From contig OZ287706.1 in assembly GCA_965649825.1 (NCBI GenBank), forward strand, positions 496,001 to 560,000: DNA of 64,000 bases, given 5' to 3'. Shown piece after piece: positions 23,680 through 34,308 of the stretch; position 1 is the first letter of the stretch; each line of letters begins with the position of its first letter. The DNA is from Penicillus capitatus (Eukaryota > Chlorophyta). The position numbers and the translations under genes are program-made. Under the pieces are notes generated by a model that had not been told where the DNA came from, did no database searches, and saw only the letters and a list, made by a program, of their open reading frames with translations.

Positions 23680-24960
23680 GTGTGTTTTTTTGGCATTCTC
23701 GCCTAAACCCATCGTTTGTGTACCTTGTTCCCGTAGAACCCACTGCACGAGACCAAAGTAATTTCAGAACTCGTTGGCCGACTGAATCAATTCAAGCGAC
23801 AAAGGAGAACTTCCTGAAACGCACAGAGCACTTGGCAGCGAACAAAGAGGGACCTTAATGTTCCGCTTGTCGACACGAAAGAGAGATCCGCATTCGATCT
23901 GTCGGCGGTCAAAAGATAATTCATAGGCATTGCGTCCAAGCAGAAAGACCTTTTTCGGCGAAGGTGCAAACGCCGAGTGTTTTCCAATCCAGACTCCGAG
24001 GAAGAGACGACAGCGAAGACGCGGACCAAGAATGCTAGGAAGTCTATGCAAACGACTAGAGTGTGTACTGAGAACCCGCCTACCTGTAAAAACAGAACAG
24101 AGCTTGTTGTCGATCGAGAACTACGGTTCACGTTGCGCGACGACGGCAAACGCGACGGACACAAAAGCAATTCTTTAAAGCTCCGTATTCAGCGGCGGAA
24201 AGAATCGAAGGGCAAGAGGACAAAAGTTTTTGTCCGGGTGGTGACTCCGTCGTCGGCCCCCGAACTGGCTCGACGTTGTCCTTTCCCCGCCGTAACCCAT
24301 CCAACTCGGCGCGGGCTCGCCAGACACATCCGGGTCAACTCTGATGGGACTACCCTCCTCTGTGTCCGGCGCAGGAATCGAACCCCCGCGGTCGTACTTC
24401 TCGAACTGGCCAACTGCACCATCCGCATACGGGTCGATCCCCACCGTCGAGAAGTTGCCGACCCCATCGTATGCCCACAGGTGACGACTTCGTTGACGAC
24501 TCTGGTGCCACTTCGCCTCCTCCCGTGCATCTATGACGACTTCGTTGACGACTTTAACGCGCAACGACCGTGCTCATGTGACGACTCCTGACAACTTCTG
24601 CAAGATCCTGCCCGTTTCTGCGTTTCTCCTAATTCACCACGTCTCCTTTCACCTCTCGAGGCGTTCTCTCACAGACGTAGACTTCTACTTCGACGATAGG
24701 GAGGAGATTACGAGAGTGCACTTGGACTTCGTCGAGCTATTCTAGACGCATCTTTGCGAGTCTAACCGAGACTGATTTTTTCTGTGTGCTGCAAGCGGCG
24801 AATGCGTTCGTCCAGACACCAAAGAGGAAACCAGTGGTCCGAAAGTCGCGTTAAATGTCTCAAAAAGCAAGTGCAAACATCCTCGTCAAATGTTCTCGGA
24901 CTAAACAGTGAAAGAGAGAATGCATTGTCCAATAAGATACAGGAGAAGGCTGCATTAGAC
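23680..24960 (-). mobile_element. SINE-like dispersed element, copy 1
   Basis: This stretch is the reverse complement of sequence repeated near 40345, 46870 and 55890. In element orientation it runs from about 24960 down to 23680. A region of short AAGTCGTCA-type direct repeats lies near 24500-24600. A tRNA-like pol III promoter follows: A-box-like TGGTGCAGTTGG (complement of 24410-24421) and B-box GGTTCGATTCC (complement of 24374-24384), 36 bp apart. A 3' part down to about 23680 is shared with copy 3 only. Open frames in it are conserved only because copies are near-identical. Confidence 0.75.
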
Positions 24961-25168
24961 CGCAACGACGTTTGCTTTCTTGTCATCTGCGCCGTCCACC
25001 CAATTTGGTACCAAAAAAGGGAATGCAAACTTGATGGAAATACAGACTGCAGCCGTTGTCGAGCTTAGCTACAAGATGGATCTATCACTCCGGGGAACTG
25101 TCATATCGGCAACCAGAGTAGCGACTCTCAGCGACTACTAAGATTTGGTTCATTGCTGAAGGTCGGTC

Positions 25169-26486
25169 ATGATCCGCGCATCGAAACCGCACGGCCGACT
25201 ACTGGACAGCACGTTTCGACTTGCGGAGTCGAAGCGTCGTGCGAATCTGCGACACGACTTCACTCGGCGACGGGTTCAGAAATCGGAGAACGACGTTGCC
25301 GTTTCGAAGGAGGCCCAGCGGACGACCGGCCGAACGCAGCGTCTGTGGTCCAACCTCGACCCGGAGACTCTCAAACACGAGCCTGGAAACGTCTTCGGCG
25401 CCGCCGCCCTCGTGGCAGGCACAACGATCGGCGCCGGCATCCTTGCCCTCCCTGCCGTCACCTAGGTCTCCCGACAGCCACCGGCCTTTCGAACGAGAGC
25501 AGTGCTTCTCAGGAGTCCGGCTTCGTCGCGTCGAGCGTCGCCATCTGCGGCGTCTGCGCTTTCTCGGTGGTCACGGGGCTCCTCATCGCCGAGGTCAACA
25601 TAAACACGATGTGCGAACTCGGCTCCGGGGCGTCTCGCTGACGTCCATGGCCGAAAGGACTCTGGGTCCTCTGGGCACGCGCATCTCGAGCGCGGCCTAC
25701 GTCTTCCTTCACTACGCCTTCCTCGCCGCCTATATATCCCGAGGCGGTGGCATCCTGAGCGAGTGGTTCGACGTACCTCCGTGGACAGGTAGGTGGTATC
25801 ATCTTCGCCTTGCCGCTCGGCGGCCTGTGCTACGCGTCCAGCACCAAGACGCTGAACGTCGTCAACTCCGCTCTCGTGGCGTGCGTCATCGGATCGTTCC
25901 TGAGTCTGCTGCTGGTCGGCAGCGGAGGCATCCAGCTCGACAACCTCGCCAAGGCAGACTGGTCGGCTGTTCCCGCAAGCCTCTCCATCCTGTCCCTGGC
26001 CTTCGTCTACCACAACATCGTCCCAGTGGTGGCGTCGGACTTGGAAGGCGACATCCAGAAGGTGCGCACGGCCGTCGTCTTGGGCACAGTAGTGCCGCTG
26101 ATCATGTTTCTGTCGTGGGACGCCACGATACTCGGATCCGCCTCGTCTGGTAGCGCTGCAGATCCTCTGGGAGCCCTACAGTCGAGCAACCCGCTCTTCT
26201 CGCCGCTGGTGCAGAGCTTCTCTCTGTTTGCACTGGCCACCTCGTATATCGGATTCGTTCTGGGTCTCGCGGACTTCATCTCTGACGCCGTTAAGTTGCC
26301 CTCCGGTCGGCAGCCCGTTCCGTACCTTGTCGCATTGCTGCCGCTTCTGGGACTGCATTCACCTACCCCGACGTGTTCTTTAAAGTCCCGGACTACGCCG
26401 GGACATACGAAGTGCTCGTCCCGTTCGGCGTGGTTCCGGCTCTGATGGCTCAGCCTCTAGACATGTCTCCGATGTCGACGGTCTAA
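25169..26486 (+). pseudogene. Aromatic amino-acid permease (tyrosine/tryptophan permease family) with frame lesions
   Basis: Homology to the bacterial/plastid aromatic amino-acid permease family runs the whole length: after a basic N-terminus (possible transit peptide), GNVFGAAALVAGTTIGAGIL is the typical first membrane helix, followed by LLIAEVNINTM, SMAERTLGPLG, NVVNSALVACVIGSFL, SLAFVYHNIVPVVAS, GTVVPLIMFLSWDATILG and further helices to about PALMA. A 56-nt GT-AG intron (25457-25512) joins helices 1-2. Three breaks interrupt the frame: one base short near 25630, a 4-bp GTAG excess near 25788, and one base short near 26355. These make it a pseudogene, or reflect assembly errors in a GC-rich stretch; the protein-level conservation between lesions is high, favouring recent damage or error. 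Homologues import tyrosine or tryptophan across membranes. Confidence 0.75.
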
Positions 26487-26659
26487 AGTGGGCGACGGCC
26501 CGTCGCGCGTCCAGAGAGACATTTGGTGGCCTGCTTCTTTGTGAGGCCAGAAGCCGTCAGAGAGCGACACGTTGGAAGTCGTTGTCAAGTCGACAGCGAC
26601 TGTCATGGAGGTTGCAAAGAAGACATTGAAGACATTCACTTTCGAACGTCTTCATTTTT

Positions 26660-27519
26660 ATGGCGCACGGCACGATGTCGGCTGAGGAAGAAGCAGAGCA
26701 GACATCCCTCAAACGACTCTACAGTTCCATGCAGCGTTTTGAGGTCACAGTCTCGGCGAGGGACGTCTGTCTTGACGCTCCACGATCTAGAACAAACTCG
26801 AAGGATGCCAAGGGTACGAAGGCGTAACGGGGGTGGTCGGTCGCTGCCTCTCTGCGACGCCACTGCTCCTTCGCAGCCAGTCGCTTCCTGAACGTAGGAG
26901 CCGGTCTGGGACGCCCTCTGATGCACGCCCGCGTCAGTCCGGGTATGACGTCTCTGTGGGGCATCGAGGTGGACAGCGTCAAGGTGCAGAAAGCGCTGGC
27001 CTTTACGAAGCACATACGCCAAAAACTCGTCGTCGATCAGATCATTGACTCCGCGAAAGTAGCGACGCCCAAGTTCACGCACTCTCCCGTCGAAGAGGTC
27101 GCGCCGCACGGTCAGACACACGGCTTGACGTGAGACTGTGCAGATAGCGTCGCTGGATCCTTACACGCACGTCTACTCGTTCTGGGAAGGCGTTCCCGAG
27201 GAGGGCAAGTGCGCGCTGGGGCGGCTGTTCATCGAATCCGAAACGATGATGGCATCAGATCCCATCAATCTTGCGATAGCAGAGATCATGCGACTGCTAT
27301 AGGGACTGGCCGTCGTGCAGCGGGCGTTTCGGAAGTGCCCGGTGGCGGAGATGGCGAAGCGAGGGTTCTACGTAATCAGCTGAAGCTGTCTATGCGCGTT
27401 CGCATGTCAGGTGCGCACCACAGTGCAGCTGCCGCTCGTCAATGCAGCCGTGTCTGCTCTGCACAGGAAGCGGTCAGGTGTTCCATGCCTACGTCTGCAG
27501 GAAGCTCCCTGCTCCTTAA
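26660..27519 (+). CDS. DOT1-like class I SAM-dependent methyltransferase candidate
   Basis: Exons 26660-26813, 26877-27110, 27148-27251, 27303-27371 and 27380-27410 plus 27467-27519 spell a methyltransferase: motif I is FLNVGAGLGRPLMHA, followed by the acidic strand end WGIEVDSVKVQKA, then DPYTHVYSFWEGVPEEGK, VVQRAFRKCPVAEM and the C-terminal VRMSGSGQVFHAYV. This order and the VRMSGSG ending resemble protist DOT1-like proteins (histone H3 lysine-79 methyltransferase fold). The third intron would be GC-AG (27252-27302). Between 27371 and 27380 an 8-bp GTAATCAG must be skipped to keep frame, so there is either a frame lesion or an annotation error. Start is the first ATG in frame. Same GC-rich block as the permease. 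Substrate is inference. Confidence 0.55.
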
Positions 27520-28087
27520 CAGCGGGCAACGGTCGGGGCGATCGCCACGCCGAAGAAGAACTCCAAGCGCTATCGCATCACGATCCCTTGCATCCCTGCA
27601 ACCGACCGATGCAGTAGCAGGAGAGGCACAGAGGCGATTCTTGCGGAAGAGCTGTCTGTCGCGCGACGGTCCCTCGGCAGACTGGAGCTCACGGGGCGTC
27701 CACTGCGCCACACCGTATTTAATCCGATTGGCTCATCTCCACAACGCAGAGACAAGAGCATTCCAGCAAGAATATTCAAAGAATAACAATCCTTCTTCGA
27801 TCAGCAGTGGAGACTAGCGAAATCGACCGTCGGACATCACTCTCGTGGCTGCTTGAATTCCTTCTCGTGGCGGTCGACGCGAGTGATATCCGAGTAGATC
27901 TCCATTTTTGATCGTTGTGATCGAAACGCGCGATCTGCTGAATGCGTTTTGATACCGATGCTGAATGTCACATCGAGACGATTCCATCCTTTTTGCGATT
28001 TAAACGACTGTTCGTACATTCGTTCGTTCGTTTGTTTTTGCGAACTGTGTTTTTCCTGCGAACTCGGATTTGCGAATCTCCTTTACG
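27520..28087. other. Stretch without a supported gene
   Basis: About 570 bp between the methyltransferase candidate and the HEAT/RRM-like gene. Frames at 27439-27817 overlap on both strands and are not conserved. GC richness falls off near 27700-27900, marking the end of the GC-rich block. Confidence 0.4.
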
Positions 28088-30243
28088 ATGGATCACGATA
28101 TGCGCGGCAAACGCAGACGTTCACCGCAGGGGTCATCCAGTAGGGTCACCAGTCGATCTCGGCACAACCCCGTCGAGACGACGGCGGCGCCGAATCTGCA
28201 ACCCATTCGGGACCTATTTCGAATCCTCAAGTTGTTCCAGGCGGCCCAGCCAGACGACGGGCCATACGATGAAGATTGGTACCACTCGGTGCTGCAACAC
28301 GCGCGGTCGGAAACGCCACAGGAGAAACGCCTGGCCGCGCGAATGCTGAGGAGGATGGCGCCGAAGTACCTGGGCAACATCGACACGACTGTCTCTGCGC
28401 TGATCGAAATCAGTTCCTGGCGACCGGAACTTCGGATTCAACGAGAGCGCAGTCTGTGCGAAGAGACGCGTCACGACGCGCTGACCGTCCTCGACGACAT
28501 GTTCGAGTGGACGACACCGGACATGAGGCCCCACTTCATGAAGATCATACCACATCTCTTCCGGTTAGCGACACAGCAGCGAAGTTCATGGTGTGATGTG
28601 TGTGACCGCAGGCAACTGTACGAGCTTCGCAGGCACATGGATCACTCACGCACCAGTCTCGGTATCCCCATCGATCTGACCCCCGAGCGCACCGAGTGCT
28701 GGATGATTCTGAATGCCCTGGCCAAAGGGCTGAAGCACTACGCAAGAGATATATTGTCCGAGTGCGTCCGCATCTGGACAGACATGTCCAAGCCTTATCA
28801 CGAGTCGGCCAATGTCTTTTTCAATCGCATCCTGCTGCCGCCAGAGACACCAGACAACTACAGTCTGGCATACGAGATTCACGCCTCCGACAAAGATCTC
28901 CTCAGATGGACGCTCAACATGCTCAACAGCGTCATCGAAAGTGAGATCAACGATGATGCGACACGACGTGGCTGACGCATCGTTTGGGTGACCCTTGCAG
29001 GAAGGCAGCACACACAGCATCCGGACTCTTCGTACATGAGACACGTATACAATCTCAGGAACGTCCTCATCCGCATACAGGAAGCGGAGAGGAAGAGAGA
29101 GCACGAAGGATGTCCAGAAGAGTCACACCTCGCCGCCCGCTCCGGGCCGGATGGACTTCGATCGCGCACGACAGCGGACGCCTACGCCGCCAAATGGGCC
29201 AGAGCTCGACGAAAACTGATAGAGGACAAGCAAGCAAAAGAGCTGGGACACGAGAGAGAAGGGCGTCCGAAGAAGTCGCTGCGTCATCGCGTCGAGTCTG
29301 GACCCAGTCTCCCGCAGGACCAACCCGGACGACAGTCCCTTCCGCCGACTGGGCCCGTGCCCTACGCCCCTCAGATCCCTGCCACACCCATCGATGATCC
29401 GGCGGTCATGTTGAGCAGGGATTTTGAGCGCGGTAGGTTCAGGAAGGCTCCCGGGGGATAATGAGTGGGTTGGATGCAGGATCCGCATCCTGTTCGGTGG
29501 CCGACCAGTACGGACCCGTCATCTGGTTCATGGCTCTGCCTGGAAACCTGAGAAACGGTGACATTAGTGATGCATGTAACGAGTATGGAAGGGTTTCCGG
29601 AGTTCTCTTTCCCCGAGTCTCGCTCGCCAGAGCTCTCGTCGTGTTCGATTCTGCAAAGTTTGGAACAGTGCTTTCCGATCAGTCCGATCTCACTTGTCAT
29701 TTCTAGGGAGGCCCTGAAGTGTTACCAAGGGCTGAAAGGGAATCCAGAATACGAAACGGAACGCCCAGCATTCATGCTGGTTCCATCCGTACGGTGCATG
29801 AGGGATGAGTACTACTCGGCCTTCCTGTGGATGGACGCATCGCATGCGCACTCAACGATCCACGATCTGGTCAGATGCTTTGACAGCGACGGCCGCCGTG
29901 CTCCGCAGCACATCATCAAAGTCGACGACTCTATCCGAAAGGGTGCCCCAACCTCACTGATGACGCTCATTCTTCAAAGAGTGATCTATCCGCAGGATTC
30001 TTGATCGAAGCTCCGACGATCGAGAAGATGACGGTGTGTTTGCGCGTCCTGCAGCCCGCGCTTAGGAATCTCGATCGTCGCTATCCTGTGAAAAAGAGAT
30101 CGAGGAACGATCTGCTACCTCGCGAAGAAGAGGCGAGCCAGGAACGCCGCGTGTCGCCGAGATCTCTGTCTTGGTCTGATCCTGCTGCCGACATCGGTCC
30201 TAGCCGCGAACGGCCTACACAGTCCCTCGCTGAAGGTGCCTGA
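28088..30243 (+). CDS. Helical-repeat plus RRM-like RNA-binding protein
   Basis: Five exons, 28088-28967, 29001-29432, 29480-29657, 29707-29942 and 29996-30243, join in phase to 657 residues. The first 300 residues are alpha-helical with repeat character (EKRLAARMLRRMAPKYLGNI; RHDALTVLDDMFEW), weakly like the API5 N-terminal HEAT repeats. A basic, charged linker follows. Residues about 440-510 look like an RRM: VIWFMALPGNLRNGDISDAC for the RNP2 strand and helix 1, RALVVFDSAK for RNP1, and EALKCYQGLKG for helix 2. A basic nuclear-localisation-like PVKKRSRND lies near the C-terminus. Intron 1 is only 33 nt. A role in nuclear RNA processing is plausible; the exact family is not recognised. Confidence 0.6.
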
Positions 30244-30276
30244 GTCGCGAAGCATCGAGCATCGTTCTGCCGATGC

Positions 30277-33200
30277 ATGCTCATCGATCGTTTATTCAGA
30301 TCGGGGATACGAATCACCGTGTTTTTAGGGAGGGTCAAGACATCGACTGTAAACACCAAAGACAGAAAGAAGGCAGATCGTGGATTTGCCAGAGAAGCCA
30401 AGCGCAAGAGTCCATCTGTATCCAGGGCGTCTGAATCTGACCCGGACACGTTTGATGCACCGACAGAGGCTACTACTAGAGACACTGCAGATAAGAAAGC
30501 CCAGAGAAAGCCGAAGAAATCCCGAACAGCAGAGGCGCCTGCAAGTCATTCGGCGCCTAAGTACAGAGAGACGAAGGCAGTTACCCAAAGTACAACGAAC
30601 CTGCAGTGTACTTATAATGGAAATCTCTTGTTCACTGTAGAAGAGGAGTCCAACAGTAAAGAATCTCGACCAAAGCCAGCAGACATTCCTAATCCGACTC
30701 CACAAACATCAAGTCCCGGAGAAGAAGTCGCGGTCGAGTCTTTGACAGTCTTATCGACCCAAGCAGAAGACAAACAACCTGTGCACGAAGAAGATGCATC
30801 TCCAAGCCATAAAGAAGACGTTCCGAATAAGTCTTCAACAGTCGTATCAGCTGCAGTGGAGCAGCAAGATGAAGATGACAACAACAAATCAAGTCCAATC
30901 GAGCAGCCCATGCACGAGTCCTTTGAAGCCCTGTCAAAGGGTGCGGAGAAGCCAGCGTCTGTAGAAGAAGATGTTTACTGTCCAAGCCATAGAGAAGGTG
31001 TTCCTGATGAGCCTTCGACAGTCCTGCCAACTGAAGAGGAGAAGAAGCAAGCTGAAGATGAAGATGCCGTTCCAAGCCCTAGCGAAGACTGTCATGCCGA
31101 GTCTTCGACAGTTCTTCCCACCGATGTGGAGCTGCAGCAACCTGTGCACTGCGAAGATGTCTGTCCAAGCCCTAAAGAAGAAGACTTCGATGCTGAGTCT
31201 TCGACAAGTAAGCCAACCGACGCAGAACAGCAACAACCTCTACCTGACAACGACCAATCATCCTTCCTCGTCGAAGAGCTTTCACGCAAATTATCCATAT
31301 CAGATTCATTGCCGACCGAGAAAAGCATGCAACATCGTCCTTTACATCAAGCCTCCTTGTGTGTGAGATATGTTCATTTACACGAATACGAGAGAGCCTG
31401 TCCTATCCTCACTGACGATCTTTTACACGGGTCACCAGATGACGCGCCAGAAGAAGCCGGGTGTGTCACACCAGAGCCTACCCGGAGACACTCAGGCCTT
31501 CTCCGTGATTCCGCGCCCGGATCGCCAGATGATGCACCACATGAAGCCGAGTGCGTCACGCCGGAGCCAACCAGAAGACACTCAGGCCTTCTCCGTGATT
31601 CTGAACCCGGATCACCAGATGAGGCATTAGACGACGCCGAATGTGTCACACCAGAGCCTACCAGGAGACACTCAGGCCTTCTCCGTGATACTGAGCCCAG
31701 ATCACCAGATGACGCGCCAGAAGATGCCGGGTGTGTCACACCAAAGCCTACCAGGAGACACTCGGGCCTTCTCCGTGATACTGAACCCGAATCACCAGAT
31801 GACGCATTAGACGACGCCGAATGTGTCACACCAGAACCTACCAAGAGACACTCAAGCCTTCTCCGTGATCCCGCGCTTGGATCACCAGATGAGGCATTAG
31901 ACGACGCCGAATGTGTCACACCAGAGCCTACCAGGAGACACTCAGGCCTTCTCCGTGATACTGAGCCCGGATCACCAGATGAGGCATTAGACGACGCCGA
32001 ATGTGTCACGCCGGAGCCAACCAGAAGACACTCAGGCCTTCTCCGTGATTCTGAACCCGGATCACCAGATGAGGCATTAGACGACGCCGAATGTGTCACA
32101 CCAGAGCCTACCAGAAGACACTCGGGCCTTCTCCGTGATACTGAACCCGAATCACCAGATGACGCATTAGACGACGCCGAATGTGTCACACCAGAACCTA
32201 CCAAGAGACACTCAAGCCTTCTCCGTGATCCCGCGCTTGGATCACCAGATGAGGCATTAGACGACGCCGAATGTGTCACACCAGAGCCTACCAGGAGACA
32301 CTCAGGCCTTCTCCGTGATACTGAGCCCGGATCACCAGATGAGGCATTAGACGACGCCGAATGTGTCACGCCGGAGCCAACCAGAAGACACTCAGGCCTT
32401 CTCCGTGATTCTGAACCCGGATCACCAGATGAGGCATTAGACGACGCCGAATGTGTCACACCAGAGCCTACCAGAAGACACTCAGGCCTTCTCCGTGATC
32501 CCGCGCTTGAATCGCCAGATGAGGCACCACATGAAGCCGAATGTGTCACACCAGAGCCCACCATAGGATTTTCACGTCGTTACCATGACGATGCACTTGC
32601 ACCTGAGTCGTCTGAAGCCGTTCCAGCCGAAATTGATTGCGTCACTCGACTGCGCCAACTCTACCAGTTAAGCCCCGTCGAGAATCCTGCACATGTATCG
32701 CCAGAAGCTGCACCAGACAAAGCCGAGTGTCTCACTCCGGAGCCCACCAGAAGGTATCCAACTCTTCACCGTGATCCTGTACCCGCTGTCCCAGAATCAT
32801 CTGAAGCCATACCGACGGAACTCGAATGCGTCACTCCAGTGCACCGCAGTCCATCGAACCCAGTGGATGATCCTGTCACGGAACCGTCCGAAGCCATGCC
32901 CGCCGAAGCGGAATGCCAAACGCCTGTGCACGAAGAGATCCATCAAAGCCCTATCGATGGATCTGCACACGTGTCGTCTGCTTGCGAGCAAGCATCTACT
33001 GTCAAAGAGGAAGCAGCAATGACGTACGAAGACTATCTGAACATGCTTGGAAAGAGACCTGTGCATGAGTCTGCGAATGATCTGCCGCTCGATGCAGATC
33101 GACGCAGTCCCGCACACGGAGGCTTCTCAGCAAGTCATGGTTGTGTTCTTGCGCACGAGTCTTCCAATGCACTGCCAGTCGAAGCAGCGCAACGGAGTCC

Positions 33201-33960
33201 TGCCCGTGGACACAACCATCCGAATCTGAGGACAACGTTCGTACCCGAGTCGTCTTCGTCGTCTCGCCCCTCTGGAAGAAGCGCACCAACAGACCCGATG
33301 GCTCCATCGGGTTCTGGCGAGACACCTGAAATCGAAATCATCGAGCCTCTCCCCTCGTACTGGACAGGCCATCCATCGAGTGGTGTCGGCAATGACGATG
33401 ATCTGATGTGCAATCTCGTCGCCTTCTCCATGTTCCAAGAAGACGGACAGGCGGATCCAGATGACTTCATTCGTCAGCAATCTCTTCTCCTGGATGCCTA
33501 CAGAAACGCTCGAGACGTCAAGGATCAGCAGCCCGTCGACAATCCTGCCCAGGTGACGCAGCCAAGCATCCCCCAGCAGCCTCCGGACGGTGCATGGACC
33601 GGCAAGATCTTCTTCCGCGAATGCGAAATCACTGGTGCCACTGCAGAGTGTCCCATTTCATTACCTCCTCAGCTCACGATCGAGGCAAGAGTTCCTATGA
33701 CATACGTTTTCAGATTGGCCGAAAACCCAGCGATCAAGAAAATCGAGCATCACTTCTTCCAGATCACTCCCACTGTGCCCAATCGCCTCTTCCACAAACT
33801 GCTGAGACATCTCAAGGGCCGTAAAGCCGCTGGCGTTGTGCACCTCCAAGGGTTCAACATCACTCTGTATCTCGTTCCTGCCTTGGAATCCAGCTGCATG
33901 GAACTAGGTGTCGTCGAGGATCCAATGAACAAACTGGTCTGTTTTTTGATTGCGACATGA
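30277..33960 (+). CDS. Large repeat protein with SPOC-like C-terminal domain
   Basis: One frame of 1,227 residues. A basic N-terminal region is followed by about five degenerate 30-residue acidic repeats (QPVHEEDASPSHKED and similar), then thirteen 30-residue tandem repeats (31425-32570) with core DDAECVTPEPTRRHSGLLRD, then further diverged copies up to about 33100. The last 120 residues form a globular domain: WTGKIFFRECEITGA, TYVFRLAENPAI, LLRHLKGRKAAGVVHLQGF, ITLYLVPALESSCMELG and a final hydrophobic strand. The order and the AGVV...LYLVP pattern resemble SPOC domains, which bind phospho-serine peptides of RNA polymerase II and corepressors. Each repeat contains potential Thr-Pro and Ser-Pro phosphosites. 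ATG 30277 is the first in frame; a spliced upstream exon is possible. Confidence 0.8.
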   Translation: MLIDRLFRSGIRITVFLGRVKTSTVNTKDRKKADRGFAREAKRKSPSVSRASESDPDTFDAPTEATTRDTADKKAQRKPKKSRTAEAPASHSAPKYRETKAVTQSTTNLQCTYNGNLLFTVEEESNSKESRPKPADIPNPTPQTSSPGEEVAVESLTVLSTQAEDKQPVHEEDASPSHKEDVPNKSSTVVSAAVEQQDEDDNNKSSPIEQPMHESFEALSKGAEKPASVEEDVYCPSHREGVPDEPSTVLPTEEEKKQAEDEDAVPSPSEDCHAESSTVLPTDVELQQPVHCEDVCPSPKEEDFDAESSTSKPTDAEQQQPLPDNDQSSFLVEELSRKLSISDSLPTEKSMQHRPLHQASLCVRYVHLHEYERACPILTDDLLHGSPDDAPEEAGCVTPEPTRRHSGLLRDSAPGSPDDAPHEAECVTPEPTRRHSGLLRDSEPGSPDEALDDAECVTPEPTRRHSGLLRDTEPRSPDDAPEDAGCVTPKPTRRHSGLLRDTEPESPDDALDDAECVTPEPTKRHSSLLRDPALGSPDEALDDAECVTPEPTRRHSGLLRDTEPGSPDEALDDAECVTPEPTRRHSGLLRDSEPGSPDEALDDAECVTPEPTRRHSGLLRDTEPESPDDALDDAECVTPEPTKRHSSLLRDPALGSPDEALDDAECVTPEPTRRHSGLLRDTEPGSPDEALDDAECVTPEPTRRHSGLLRDSEPGSPDEALDDAECVTPEPTRRHSGLLRDPALESPDEAPHEAECVTPEPTIGFSRRYHDDALAPESSEAVPAEIDCVTRLRQLYQLSPVENPAHVSPEAAPDKAECLTPEPTRRYPTLHRDPVPAVPESSEAIPTELECVTPVHRSPSNPVDDPVTEPSEAMPAEAECQTPVHEEIHQSPIDGSAHVSSACEQASTVKEEAAMTYEDYLNMLGKRPVHESANDLPLDADRRSPAHGGFSASHGCVLAHESSNALPVEAAQRSPARGHNHPNLRTTFVPESSSSSRPSGRSAPTDPMAPSGSGETPEIEIIEPLPSYWTGHPSSGVGNDDDLMCNLVAFSMFQEDGQADPDDFIRQQSLLLDAYRNARDVKDQQPVDNPAQVTQPSIPQQPPDGAWTGKIFFRECEITGATAECPISLPPQLTIEARVPMTYVFRLAENPAIKKIEHHFFQITPTVPNRLFHKLLRHLKGRKAAGVVHLQGFNITLYLVPALESSCMELGVVEDPMNKLVCFLIAT
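31425..32570 (+). repeat. Tandem 90-nt coding repeats, thirteen units
   Basis: Units of exactly 90 nt encode 30 residues each, varying at a few positions (DTEPG, DSEPG or DPALG endings). A four-unit block at about 31800-32159 recurs almost unchanged at 32160-32519, showing a 360-nt higher-order duplication. The array stays in frame throughout, and the antisense strand is also open for the whole array. Confidence 0.9.
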
Positions 33961-34308
33961 CGTGAGATGCTGTCGATGCGCGTGTCTGTTAAACATGTTG
34001 TTGTCTTTGATGTGACAGCTGTTCACACGCAACATTCATTGTTAATCGATTATAAATTCGACACGTCTTTGCGCGACATCGTTGTGACGAAGTTATCGCC
34101 GCGCTCTTCTCTGGCGTCTCTGTCGGGATCTCTCTCAATCACGCGTGCCTCCATCTGCCCTCGCACGGTTGACCTTCTGTCGTGTCTCACTGATTGTCAT
34201 GCACTTGAGATTCTGTACCGAGCCTGTCTTTTAAGTAATCCAGTGCTCTTTAGACGGCACAACGGCAGCATGGCATGGAATGTCGCGATGCAAACTTCTG
34301 CCTTGATC

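Noticed and set aside
31374-32564. A 396-codon minus-strand frame over the tandem repeats as a gene
   Set aside because: It exists only because each 90-nt unit lacks a stop in that phase; the plus strand encodes a longer protein with a folded C-terminal domain.
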